From Cylindrobasidium torrendii FP15055 ss-10 (taxonomy: Eukaryota > Basidiomycota > Agaricomycetes > Agaricales > Physalacriaceae), in NCBI GenBank assembly GCA_000934385.1, contig KN880488.1:62001-126000 (forward strand): a DNA stretch of 64,000 nucleotides, written 5' to 3'. The notes under the pieces are model-generated. The model did not search any database and was not told the origin of the DNA. It saw only the letters and a program-made list of their open reading frames with translations. Within the stretch, counting starts at the first letter, position 1. Each line of letters opens with the position of its first letter. A program made the translations under genes and the position numbers. Shown in pieces: positions 1 through 9,968 of the stretch.

Positions 1-47
1 AAAATTACACATTATCCCGAAACCGTCCGTAGCCATCCCATTCCTGG

Positions 48-3000
48 TCAATATACACTGACTGTAGTCCTAAACGGTACACCCTCCTCTGCCTGTATGG
101 TTAACTCGTCCAGCCCTTTTATCCTCGCTCTCAACAAGCTGTCTACTTTCTCCACCACTCTTTCCAGACTCGCGTATCCTACGCGGGTCGTCGAGTGTGG
201 CCCGCCTTCATCAACCGCAGATCCCGACGGCGCGAGCTGCACGCGTATCGACCCCACCAGGGTGGACGCATCCTTGGGCCAGAAGCGCGCCTGCGAGTAC
301 CCCGCAAGCCCCTCGATCGATTCAAGCTCTTGAAGCGCACCCTCTACAGCCTTATCTCGCCCATCCAAGTCAAGACACAATACCTTGCCCGTGTCTACCA
401 CTAGCGGCACCACACTTGCCGCAATAAGAATCGCAATGAAAAGACTTGCGATGGGGTCAAACCCTGTCCAGCCGTAGAATTGGATGAGTAGCGTTGATAC
501 GATGACACCAACGCTGCCCAATGTATCCGCCATCACATGCAAAAAGACGCCTCGCATATTGTCGGAATGTCCTTCATGGGCATGGTGGTCGTGCGCTGGA
601 GGCGAATGGGTGCCGAGATGGGCATCGTGTGTGAAGCTGTATGTCGGTGTGATCGGCGACGGTGTAATCTCGTCGTCCGCGGCTGTCCGCAAGCGCTGGC
701 CTACCGCAGACAGCACCCCATTATTGATCTTGAGGCTTGCGGGCCGCTTCTTGGGGTTCACCCGTGGCGGAGAAGTCAAGTCGATGATACTCTCGCTATG
801 CGAGTGCGTGCTATGCGAATGGGCGTGTCCGTTGGCTGCACTATGTGAGTGTGAGTGTGAATGCTCTGCAGGCCCGGCTGTCGACTGGGATCTCGAATGG
901 CGAGGAGGTTGTGGGATGAATGTGAACGCAGGGGCGAGGTCTTCCACAGGTGAATGATCTCCGTCAGAATGCTCGTGGTCACAATCATGATGGTGCGAGT
1001 GAGAATGCGAATCTGAGTGGGAATGTGCATGACCGTTGGCCTCGGGCGCTGGCGAGTGGGAGTGATGTTCTTCGGAATGGTCATGGTCGGGACTGTGACT
1101 TTCAACATGTTGCCCATGCGAATGGCTGTGACTATGATGTTCTGACGTCGGCGAATGCGAATGACCTTCATGCTCATGATGCTCGTGATGGTCGTCGTGA
1201 TGATGCTCATGCTCATGTTCACGAGAGTGAGAGTGTGAGTGGCCATGATCAGCTACATGAGAATGACCCGTTGGCTCCGTAGCGTGAGAGTGAGAGTGAC
1301 CATGGGAATGAGAATGTCCGCCCTAGTTGACTACGTTAGCGGGCATTATAGCATAGTGCTGTCACATACATGATGATGATGTCCGCCCATCGCGAACATA
1401 CCAAAAAGATTCACTGCAAGTCCCAAAGAGCTAACCAGCAACAACTGGCTGGTATTCATCTCCGGTGGCTCCAATCTAGGAGGATGTTAGGGAAATCCAC
1501 AGACAAGACGACACAACGTACATTCGTTGAATGGCCTCGAAGACAATGAAAATTGATATCAAAATCAAGAAAATGCCGTTCGCGAAGCCGGAGAGGGTTT
1601 CTATTCGACCGTACCTAGACAATGTTAGGTTGAAGCCATGCTCAAGGGATTAGCATACCCATAAGTGAATCTCTCATTGGGTTCCCAGCCTGCCATAACA
1701 GAGGCAAACAGTCCAACGCCGATAGCCATACAGTCGAAGGCCATGTGTATCGCTGTAGTATGTGAGCATTGAATAACTTCATACTGACGCAAGCATACCA
1801 TCTGAGATTAAACCCAAGCTGTTTGTCCATACACCATACAACATTTGGACGAGCATGTACGCCATATTCAGCATCAAGAAATAGAATATTTTGCGCGACT
1901 CTGGGTTTGATAGGATATTCTTGAGATATAAACGCATGAGGCGCGACATTGGGGTACGCGGTGCAACAGACATGGCAGGTGTCTTGCTGGGATAGATGCC
2001 AACATAGAGGAAAGCAGCCACAAAAAGGTCAGACCAATATGGACTTTGAGAAAATGCAAGTGGTCCGAAAACGGAGGCGATGATGAAGGTGAACGGGAAT
2101 GACACTGCGACGTGTTGATGAGGAAATGGGGTGTGCTGCCCGAGGGTGCGGGTTGTACTCGGCTGAAGCCAGAGCAGAACGAAGGAGAGTACTGGGATGA
2201 CCGCCATTGAGCTAATAGGGAGTGAGCTGGACGTGGATTCGACCTGAAAAGTGATGAGGTTGTTTTTGCAATGGACCAAGTGTGGTGCGTACGATAAATG
2301 AACGGAATAGGTAGAAGGGGAGAGAGAAGACCGCCGCGCCGAGTATACTGGCGCCAATGGTAAATGTCGTGCCAAGCGATGGAGCGAGTACACTGTGGGT
2401 GTGCTCGAGCGCTGCAGACGATAGGCCGTGAACGAACAGCGCAACATAGCCTGGGAGAAGCGGGCCAGCCTTCTGAAGCGCAAAGCCCGCATCTGAAAGT
2501 ACTGCCAGTGCAAATGCGCATGTAATAAGGAGTGTTTTGCGAGACTGTGAGTGTGTTTAGTTGATGCTAGGGTGGGTGAATGAAGACGCACAAGCTGGGT
2601 ACTTATCACGGTGTCTACCCAAACCGCAGAAAATTCGGTGAACATGACCACCCTAATCAAGTCTGAATATTCCATTTATTTTCCACCATGCGAGACGCGT
2701 ACCGAACGCAGGACAGCCGGTAGAGAGCGGTGAACAGGCAAGCTTGTTGTACGAATAACAGAATAGACGCTGTGCCTACTGCTGACCACTGTGGGAGATG
2801 ATGAGCATGGCTCCAGGCATCAACCGCGACGCACCTCAATCTCCTTTCGCTTCGCTAATTGCCCGCTTCGCCATTCCCAGATCATCGCACCGAGTCCTCC
2901 GCAAGCCAGCAGTCGCATCACAAGCCAGAACACTCCAACATCGTAGGACAGAACCCAATCCTTTGCGAGGTGTGCCGACGCTGCAAACAGCCCGCTTGAC

Positions 3001-3145
3001 AACAATATCCGGGGCAGAAGCTTGCTGGGCACCCTGCACCGCCGTTAGTCCCGCTTCCCCGCTCGCCGCGCGCCACGTACGATGCCGGCAGCACCTTCGG
3101 ATTTAAACTAATCTTGCTTCGCGTCCTCGCATCCGGAACAGGCAT
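48..3145 (-). CDS. MSC2: Msc2/ZnT5-type cation diffusion facilitator (zinc transporter), spliced
   Basis: Likely carries zinc into the ER/Golgi lumen; in yeast Msc2 works as a heteromer with Zrg17. The CDF core is spread over several exons: a segment near 1780-1950 reads NPESRKIFYFLMLNMAYMLV, then YGRIETLSGFANGIFLIL near 1530-1620, then HVMADTLGSVGVIVSTLLI near 500-570, whose HxxxD is the metal site of the family. A loop between them (about 560-1390) is extremely His-rich, with about 70 histidines in HSHSH and HEH strings. The N-terminal part is a run of hydrophobic segments, as in Msc2/ZnT5 but not in short CDFs. I chose the ATG at 3145 because the exon beginning MPVPDARTRSKIS joins, across a 47 bp intron with GTACGT donor, CTAAC branch and CAG acceptor, to VPSKLLPRILLSSGLF in frame. 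The 3' end is the TAA-side frame ending RTTVSVY at 48. The subfamily is confident; exact exon joins in the middle are less so. Confidence 0.85.
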
Positions 3146-3489
3146 CCTCGTCGCCACAGACGGAGTGATGGTAGAATTAAACCAAAAGTATGTCTGCCGG
3201 TGGTTTGCCGGCATCAACCACGTCTCCTTTCCTCCATCACCTGACTGCATTCACTCGCACGTCGAGTAACTGGGAAAGTTGGTGCAGTATATTTGATACG
3301 CTCATTTCGTTCATTCTCTGTCTTCCGCTTTTCCACTTTTCCCCCATCTAGCGGCGTTTGTCTGGATCGAGCCCAAGACTCTGCACTCTCAACTGCAAGA
3401 TGCGAAGACCAGTTATTGGCGGCTCAAATCGCCCTCAGAATTTACATTTGTACAACAGGTCTACTACTTGCTGTCCTTATTCATTCTAT
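3146..3489. other. Intergenic, 5' of MSC2-like and 3' of OYE-like gene
   Basis: About 340 bases. No coding signal or RNA gene seen. It must hold the promoter of the leftward MSC2-like gene at its left edge and the 3' untranslated region of the next leftward gene at its right edge. Confidence 0.5.
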
Positions 3490-4952
3490 CTATGCTGCGA
3501 CAGGATAGTCCGTGTAACCCTTCTTCAACACCTCCAAATCGTCACCAGTCCCGTACAGACTCGTGTAGTCTACATTCATGTTGACCTCCTTCCCCAACTC
3601 AAACCGCTTCGCGAGGTCGGGGTTCGATATCCATTGCATCCCAAAGAAGACTGCGTCGAGTTCACCCCTTGCCACTGCTTGTGCAGCCTCTTCGCCAGTA
3701 TAGCCAGTGTTCCCAAACTTCAGGCTGTGCTTGATGAGAGGCGTGTACGACCCGATAACATCGTGGGGCGTCCCTCGTCGCTTCCCTACAGATAGAGTCA
3801 GCAATGGGTGGGCGCATACGGCGAGGACAGAATGTACCGTCGAAAACAGGGTCGATTGCCTCTCCGTAGCGGGCTAGAACAATGTATGCAAGCTTCAACT
3901 TGTCCGCCTCAGTGATGAAGTAGCTGAATGTCTCCAGAGTTTCCTCCAACGGCATCCTAATCGTTCGTATTAGACTGGAAATCGGAACCTGGCAATTTGG
4001 AACAACCAACCCCATGTCATTATAGCCGCCAGTGGGACTCAGCTTGATGCCGACACGGTCAGGGCCCCAAACATCCACAATCGTCTTCAGCACTTCCAGT
4101 CCCAGTCGCGAGCGGTTTTGGATGCTTCCTCCCCACTGGTCGGTCCGCTGGTTTGACGAGCTGTCGAGGAATTGGTGGATCAAATAGCCATTGGCCCCGT
4201 GCACTACGTGGGTCGCTTGTCAAGCAAGTACGCAATACAGCAGAAGTTAACACACCTTCAACGCCATCAAAACCAGCTTCCTTGGCGTTGATAGCTGCCT
4301 GTTTCCAGATCGGAAGGAGCGTCGATGGGTCCTCGATAGCGGTCGGTGTCACATAACCGGGCTCACCCTCAACGAGGCGGAATTTCCCACCGCGCGCAGA
4401 AATGGCTGACGGTCCATACACGGGCTTTAGGCCGCATAAGCAGATGATGGCTCGGTGAAAGAGAAACGCCCTTGCCTTTCCAGCTTTGATTTGTTCCGAT
4501 GCGTCGGGATGGCTAAGACGACCTAGATGCCACAGCTAAAGGAGGTGAGCCAAGGAATCGAAATGCAGGAAATTATCACGCACCTGAGCAAAAATCAATC
4601 CGCCTTCAGCGTGAACGGCTTCGGTGACCTTCCGCCATCCTTCGACATGGTTTTGGGACCAGATTCCAGGTGCATGCTCCCATTCAGTTCTTTGAGTACG
4701 CTCAGGACCATAACTGTCGACCGAGAATAACAGAAATTACCCTTGTTGTTCGACTAGAACGCCCTCGGTGACAATGAGCCCAGCAGCGCCAGCAGCGCGC
4801 TGGCGATAGTAGTCGACGTTGATGGCATTAGGTATACTTGTTGGAACAGAGCGGTTTCGCGTAGTTGCAGATACTCCGACACGATTCTTCAGGGTCAAGG
4901 GACCGAGTTGAAGAGGCGAGAATAGAGGGGCAAGGGATGTCGGAGTAGTCAT
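3490..4952 (-). CDS. NADH:flavin oxidoreductase of the Old Yellow Enzyme family, spliced
   Basis: FMN-dependent ene-reductase fold. The N-terminus has the family opening LFSPLQLGPLTLKNRVGVSA and DYYRQRAAGAAGLIVTEG. Later exons carry LWHLGRLSHPDASEQ (near 4480-4540), YGPSAISARGGKFR, the HGANGYLIHQFLDSSSNQR block followed by TDQWGG and NRSR, KLSPTGGYNDMG, and GMQWISNPDLAKRFELG near the C-terminus. The order and spacing match 12-oxophytodienoate reductase/NemA-like members of about 370 residues. The ATG at 4952 (MTTPTSLAPLF) is the first that gives the canonical start; a longer TTG-led frame was ignored. A TTATAA motif lies about 60 bp upstream. The natural substrate cannot be told from sequence; relatives reduce activated alkenes and serve in secondary metabolism or stress. 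It is transcribed in the same direction as its left neighbour, but fungi rarely use operons, so no functional link is implied. Confidence 0.9.
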
Positions 4953-5509
4953 AACGAGGATTTCAAGACGATGAGGATTGGAGCTGGGGGACAAGAGCTC
5001 AAATCCAGTCCTTATAAGCCTATCTAAACATCAAAGATTGGGATGCCTATTGTGCCTCCATTGAACGGGACTTAGCAAGCCACACGGAAGAAAGACCTTT
5101 TTTCCGCTTGCAGGTGATGAGAGTGGGTAGGTGCTGCTCCGAATGCGCAGGACGCCAATATGTCGAAACTGATGAAGAAACAATTCTCAATGGCGCCGCG
5201 AGGGGGAGCGCATATGCTTCTGAGTTGAGTTGCGACCGAGTTACGACCTCGAGGCCTGTGGTTGTCGGCTGATCGGGCCGATGCTGGAATTGATCGAAGA
5301 TACGCAAAGTTTGTTGCCTTTGAACGTACATCTCTCCGACCAATGTTTGCATCCAAAACAACTACCGTCTAATACCTGGCGCTAGTTGCGTCTCAATCGT
5401 GGGAATCCAGCGGTAATACGTTGCAAACGGCAAGGATTGAACGTCAACAATAAATATTCCTTGACAAGCATATGTACATTTTCTCCATTGGATCATATAA
5501 TATCTTTCT
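4953..5509. other. Intergenic between OYE-like and Lyc1-like gene A
   Basis: About 560 bases; upstream region of the leftward oxidoreductase and 3' flank of the Lyc1-like gene. Apart from the TATA-like motif at 5012-5017, nothing recognised. Confidence 0.5.
5012..5017 (-). promoter_or_regulatory. TATA-like motif of the OYE-family gene
   Basis: TTATAA lies about 60 bp upstream of the leftward ATG at 4952, a normal fungal TATA-to-start distance. Motif and distance only; no transcript evidence. Confidence 0.35.
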
Positions 5510-6826
5510 CTAACACCAGCAGTACCTTCCTTTCGTTAGTGCCGGTGAAATGCATCAAAATATGCAAGACTCACTTTTGGTTATACAACCAGGCGACACT
5601 GTCTGGCTTCTCGGGACCATACCACTTGAAGGAAGGCAAATTCCTCGTCCTCTCTTTATGTTCAAATCCAATCTCGGCGGCCGCATCTTTCACAACCTCC
5701 GGCATATTCCATATCTCGATGTCCTTCAATCCATGTTTCGCAGCGACTGCGATAATACCAAGCAATGCGCTCCTCCCACCCTCCGCGGACGACGCGCGAA
5801 ATCGAGTCACCGTGAGTCCGTTGGGCTCTTTGAAAGCCTTCGCGCCGCTGAGAGTCCAAGCAATGACTGTATCTCCGCCTTCGGATACCGCCGCAGACAC
5901 TTGCATAGGTGGTTTGACCGCGTCGAAGAGGCAACTTACGATGGCGCGCTGATATTCCTCTACTCCTCCGGATGGGAGTATCGAGAAAGCTGCGCTACCT
6001 GTGTCTTTGGCCTGTACGCTCACCTCCGCAGTAACAAACCGCTTCTCGTCCTCCCAAAGCGCCGCCATTTCTTCGAGTCGGACGCTACGCCATCCTTGCG
6101 GGAACTCAGAGCCGGAGGAGGCGACCGTCTCGTCAGGAATGGTATAAACGCTCGACTCGGGCTCTCGAAGTACCCATCCGACCGTGTGGTCCTCTCCATG
6201 CCCTTCCGGTTGAGAGTATGGGGCACAGGTCGCGTAAAATTTGGGTCCAATGCCGCTGTACAGAACCGAAAACAGCGCAGGCTTGAAATCTTGCGGACGA
6301 GAGAGCCCTTCGGGGAGTGTCTGTGAGCCCAGAATCTCGTGCAGGAGGCGCATCATGAGCGACGCATATCCTTTGCCACGGTTCTGCGGTGGGGTCAATA
6401 CAGCCATGATCGCGTATGATTCCGATTCCTGAGGCTCGCTGTCCTCGGCGCGTTTAACGAGCGCAGTGCGCCGATACCTAAGACTGTGTTAGGGTCTGTC
6501 TAGCACGCTCCGTCGGCATCAGAACTTACACTGAACAGGAGCATTTGAACTCCAGGGTGGTTGGATCGTTACGTGGCGCAAGAACCCTAAATACTCGAGT
6601 AAGTCTGACTGCTCATCGAGGGTCTCTCGACTGACCATCGCGTTACCCTCCCTTCGCTTGCATGAGGTAGCACGGAAAGAGCCGCATTGCCAGCCGCAAA
6701 CTCGTCGATCGATAACCCGTTTGGGACTCCCCATTGTTCACCCGCGCGATGGACGTATACTAGCTCTTGCTCTGGAGTCGCAGGAAAGAGGCTGAGGTAT
6801 GGAAAAGTGTCTTGATCTGTGGACAT
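5510..6826 (-). CDS. Lyc1-like lysine N-acetyltransferase, paralogue A, spliced
   Basis: GNAT-fold protein resembling yeast Lyc1 (lysine N6-acetyltransferase of lysine catabolism, described in Yarrowia). It starts MSTDQDTFPYLSLFPATPEQ and has the acetyl-CoA loop NRGKGYASLMMRLLH and the conserved end DIEIWNMPE, EIGFEHKERTRNLPSFKWYG. The longest frame stops at 5571 with YNQK, but a 49 bp intron (5526-5574: GTGAGT donor, CACTAAC branch, AAG acceptor) joins it to a 16-nt last exon reading YCWC-stop. Paralogue B at 12563 ends FCWC through the same structure, so I extended the gene to 5510. Other introns match B too: one splits the Trp codon before VL, another sits just before YRR. It has the same overall length as B (roughly 390-400 residues). 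The real substrate is not proven. A MITE-like element sits directly upstream of its TATA-like motif. Confidence 0.85.
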
Positions 6827-6868
6827 GGCGAGAATGCGAGTTGACTTCAGTGTGGTGTCTGCTTGATG

Positions 6869-6876
6869 TTTATATA
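6869..6876 (-). promoter_or_regulatory. TATA-like motif of Lyc1-like gene A, abutting a MITE
   Basis: TATATAAA on the minus strand, about 45 bp upstream of the ATG at 6826. Its first two bases are the TA target site of the adjoining element at 6877-7120, so the element appears to have inserted into the TATA motif itself. Confidence 0.4.
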
Positions 6877-7120
6877 CAGTTGCGGCGGAAACTCGACGCA
6901 TCACGTGACGTGACGTAGCTCAATCTCACCGCCGTCCCACAAGGACTTTGAACTATGGGTGCGCCATACCAAACAGAGTGCATAGATAGTACGCGAATAA
7001 CAAGATTACCACTGGATAACCCGTCAGAGAGTCAACAACACGATGGTAGGCCCGCTCGACCTTGCTGTGTTGGGGGTATCACGTCATATCACGTGATGCG
7101 TTAAGTTTCCGCCGCAACTG
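6877..7120. mobile_element. MITE-like element, 244 bp, with about 41 bp terminal inverted repeats and TA duplications
   Basis: The left end reads CAGTTGCGGCGGAAACT and the right end is its exact reverse complement. The arms pair over about 41 bp (6877-6917 with 7080-7120) except at two dinucleotides, where the left arm has CG and the right arm, read on its opposite strand, has TA. TA flanks both ends (6875-6876 and 7121-7122), the duplication made by Tc1/mariner-type transposases. The interior has no open frame, so it would need an autonomous partner. Each arm contains a palindromic CACGTG E-box (6902-6907, 7090-7095) next to TGACGT. CG-to-TA is what cytosine deamination at methylated CpG on both strands would leave. 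No second copy was noticed in this window. Confidence 0.7.
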
Positions 7121-8642
7121 TACGAGCTTGACGTACTCTGGACTCTCAGGCGTACTCTTCAAGTCGCAGTCGCTGAGTTGGAATCGTGATTCAGAAAAGT
7201 GCAAGTCAAGCCGGGGCCTTACCGTGGCCTTTCCGCGTCCATTCCGTAGTCACAACGTCCTCACATGGCCGTTCAGCGCTCAGCGCGCACCACTATCCCA
7301 ACATCACACCATGAAGCACGCTTGCAAAGTCAAAGCGTGATCTCCACCTTTGCTTGTAATATGTCCAAGAGGGCATTTTTTGGAGACCAAGAGTTCCGTC
7401 CGTTCAATTGGGTTTTCAGAAATTGTGGCTGCAGCACAATCAAAGGCCATCTTGAGCGTCCCACATCGCTACTTGGTAAGAATCTTTCTTCGTTGGTAGA
7501 GCCCTAGGCTTCGAGTTGCACATACCTGGATGACTCCATCACTGCGCACTATTGCACTACAATACAAACTCTCAGCAGCAAACCGCATTTGAGTCATTCA
7601 ACTTAGATATCCCTCAATCTCCGCAGCCAAGGCGAGAGCTTGCCGTCGCATCTGTGGCGGTGCAGCCCATTGTTGCATCATATCATGATTTCCCGATTTG
7701 GGCTAGGGCAATTGGCTATAGACGCCAGGTTCCTAAGCTTGGATCTGTTTATTGATTCCGTTAGTTGGGGCTCCCCCTACGGTTGTATTCGAGGTCGTAC
7801 CTTCATGCTTGGGATGTAATCATATTTCAGCCACCAGCAGCAGATGGGCACCCTAATTTTTCCCCGGGTTATCGCAGCCATCTTGATCTCCACGCCGAGA
7901 ACGCCGCGCACCAGTACACGCTGAGGAATTTGGCTAGTCCAGGACTACTATGTACTCGACCGAGGAACACCGTTCGAGCTAGGACCTACTTACATTGCCT
8001 ACTAGTGTGCCTCGAGTGTCAAGTCCTATTGTTTTACACATATCTTGACTTACTGTATATCGTCGGTCCATCCCACAAACGTTGTATTTGCATTATTACC
8101 CCATACGCATAGGTACACCCAAATGCAAATGAGGACGGCACCTCTAGTGTGAAAATTGCTGAGACTCCAAGCTCCAAGGCCCGTCGGTGTACCGGGTTGA
8201 TGTGCCTCTGAGCCTCTGGGGACTGCCGCTCGTTGATTGGTACAACACGTACATATTGGGACCGTGTCTGCATGGAAGACGCGCACATGAGAGTAGATGA
8301 TACAAATGTGCCCCTCTCCGGAGCTGTAGAACGAAGCGGCGTGGTATATGAGTATCATCACAAAGTAGCGTGCAAGATGAAGTGCTCCATTAGAATCCAG
8401 TCCAAGGAAGCGGACGGTATGACAGATGGTAAGTACTGTATTTGGATGTACTCGGTAAGTTATGGGAGAAGAACGCAAGCGCGTTAAGATACAAAATGTG
8501 CAATTTGATACAGCGAAGACAAGGTGGAGATGATCAAGGAGAGGACAGCGAAACAGACGCAAGAAGAAAAACAGTGGGAATCTCTACAACCTGTTACAAT
8601 TAGAAGCGTAATAGGACGGGTCGAGAACGGACGTACACATGG
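7121..8642. other. Intergenic, no gene recognised
   Basis: About 1.5 kb between the MITE and the leftward Ser/Pro-rich gene. Only short overlapping frames without family features or consistent splice structure. I see no RNA gene. Confidence 0.4.
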
Positions 8643-9968
8643 TCATCGTAGGCGCCTGAGCTTGGAAATGACATCCTGCATGTCCTCGCTGTTCCATTCA
8701 CCGCTCCAACCTTGACGGCGCGACCTCCGGGTGGTCGTTCGGAGATTGGATACTTGAGCTGGTACGGGAGGCGTCTGGACCCACGAAGTGGTCGAGGGCA
8801 CCTGCAGTTTGTTTTCGCGGGGGACTTCAACAATGTCAAGGCCACTCGGCTTGGGTACAGGCTCGGGCGCTGGAGGCGAAAAGGCTGTTGGAGAGTCGTC
8901 CGAACGGTCCGAGTCGAGAGAGTGGTGGCGACGAAGCATTTGTGGGATGGCAATGTCGATGTCGATCGGGATGGGACTATGTTCGCCGCTAGTTTTGCGC
9001 GGTTCGAGCGAAAATATAACTTGGGGGGTACGTGGGGAATCGTTGAGAGTATCGTTAGGTGTTGATGAATACGAGGACACCATTGATTGGTCGGAAAGCA
9101 TCCTAGTATGGCCTGCCGATGTGTGCGGACGCGCAAGAGGAGCCGGCTGCCGATACACATCAGGAACACTGGGACGTTGTCTGTGTTGAGGAGGTTGGAA
9201 TGGCGGCGCCCGCGCTAGCCAAGGTTCGTCTGACCAGAGACTACTACTGGTGGACGTCGGCGCCGTACTGGGCCGGCGCACTTTGGAGGGCTTGATGCCG
9301 GGGTTTGACCGAGCACGAGGCAGAGTCATGGACGGTGGGGCGGGAGCATCCTCAGGTATAGAAGGCGGAACAGGCTTCCGCGAGACACTCCGGACGGAAG
9401 CATGGACAGATCGTGGAGGGGACGCGACGGATGCTGGCGGAGATATTGTCGGAATTTGACGCGTCTCTGGCTCAGGCGGGGGCTTGGGGCGCAGACTGAC
9501 GCGACGGAAAAGGCCAGACAGCGATAGGGACGAACTCTTGCTGTGCTTGGCTTCAGTGTCTGGCGGTGGGACGGGCGCAGGCTCGGTCTTTGGTTTCTTC
9601 GGCTTCTTCTCTATTTTCGGCAACGGACGAGGCTGCTTTGCCTGGTGCAGCTCTGCGGGCATGTACATGGAGACTGGGGAGGGCGGCCGCCGCCGTCCAG
9701 AGCGATTGGTACTGCTCCGGGTACCCTGCGAGCGACTGCCAGAGTCGCCAGAGTACGACGAGCCGAGGGTCGACGTACTGAGCACGCTGTCGTTCACATG
9801 GTATGGCTGCTGGTGCTTGGGGCGCGGAACGTCAGGCGGCTGGTACATCGAGACTGGCTCTGCTTGTCGGGGACGGTGACCACCGCGGGAGCTACTGCTG
9901 GAAGTGCTAGCGGGAGAGCGCGTAGTGGTGGTGGTCGATCGCGAAGTGCTTGTTCGTGGGGAGAACAT
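8643..9968 (-). CDS. Disordered Ser/Pro/Arg-rich protein of unknown function
   Basis: Single-exon frame of 441 residues from ATG 9968 (MFSPRTSTSRSTTTTT). A longer frame upstream needs a non-ATG codon. Composition is dominated by Ser, Pro, Thr and Arg with no predicted fold. Repeated short phrases occur, for example EPVSMYQPPDVPRPK and SPVSMYMPAELHQAK, a two-copy VSMY-P motif at about residues 40 and 95. SP and TP sites and basic patches are plentiful, suggesting a phosphoprotein. The C-terminus RRQGWSGEWNSEDMQDVISK followed by LRRLR is the only part that looks like a conserved helix. I do not recognise the family and assign no function. The long frame with balanced codon use, uninterrupted on this strand only, supports it as real. 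Confidence 0.7.
   Translation of the reverse strand: MFSPRTSTSRSTTTTTRSPASTSSSSSRGGHRPRQAEPVSMYQPPDVPRPKHQQPYHVNDSVLSTSTLGSSYSGDSGSRSQGTRSSTNRSGRRRPPSPVSMYMPAELHQAKQPRPLPKIEKKPKKPKTEPAPVPPPDTEAKHSKSSSLSLSGLFRRVSLRPKPPPEPETRQIPTISPPASVASPPRSVHASVRSVSRKPVPPSIPEDAPAPPSMTLPRARSNPGIKPSKVRRPSTAPTSTSSSLWSDEPWLARAPPFQPPQHRQRPSVPDVYRQPAPLARPHTSAGHTRMLSDQSMVSSYSSTPNDTLNDSPRTPQVIFSLEPRKTSGEHSPIPIDIDIAIPQMLRRHHSLDSDRSDDSPTAFSPPAPEPVPKPSGLDIVEVPRENKLQVPSTTSWVQTPPVPAQVSNLRTTTRRSRRQGWSGEWNSEDMQDVISKLRRLR

Noticed and set aside
776..1246. Long Met/Thr/Ile-rich minus-strand frame with short-period repeats, and the plus-strand frame 950-1282
   Set aside because: Shadow frames of the CAT/CAC-rich code for the His-rich loop of the Msc2-like transporter; not separate genes and not a CRISPR array.
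5550..6326. 258-codon plus-strand frame antisense to Lyc1-like gene A
   Set aside because: No family features; the opposite strand encodes a clear acetyltransferase with conserved introns.
8600..9169. 189-codon minus-strand frame overlapping the Ser/Pro-rich gene
   Set aside because: Alternative frame of the same repetitive coding DNA, without an independent start context or motifs.
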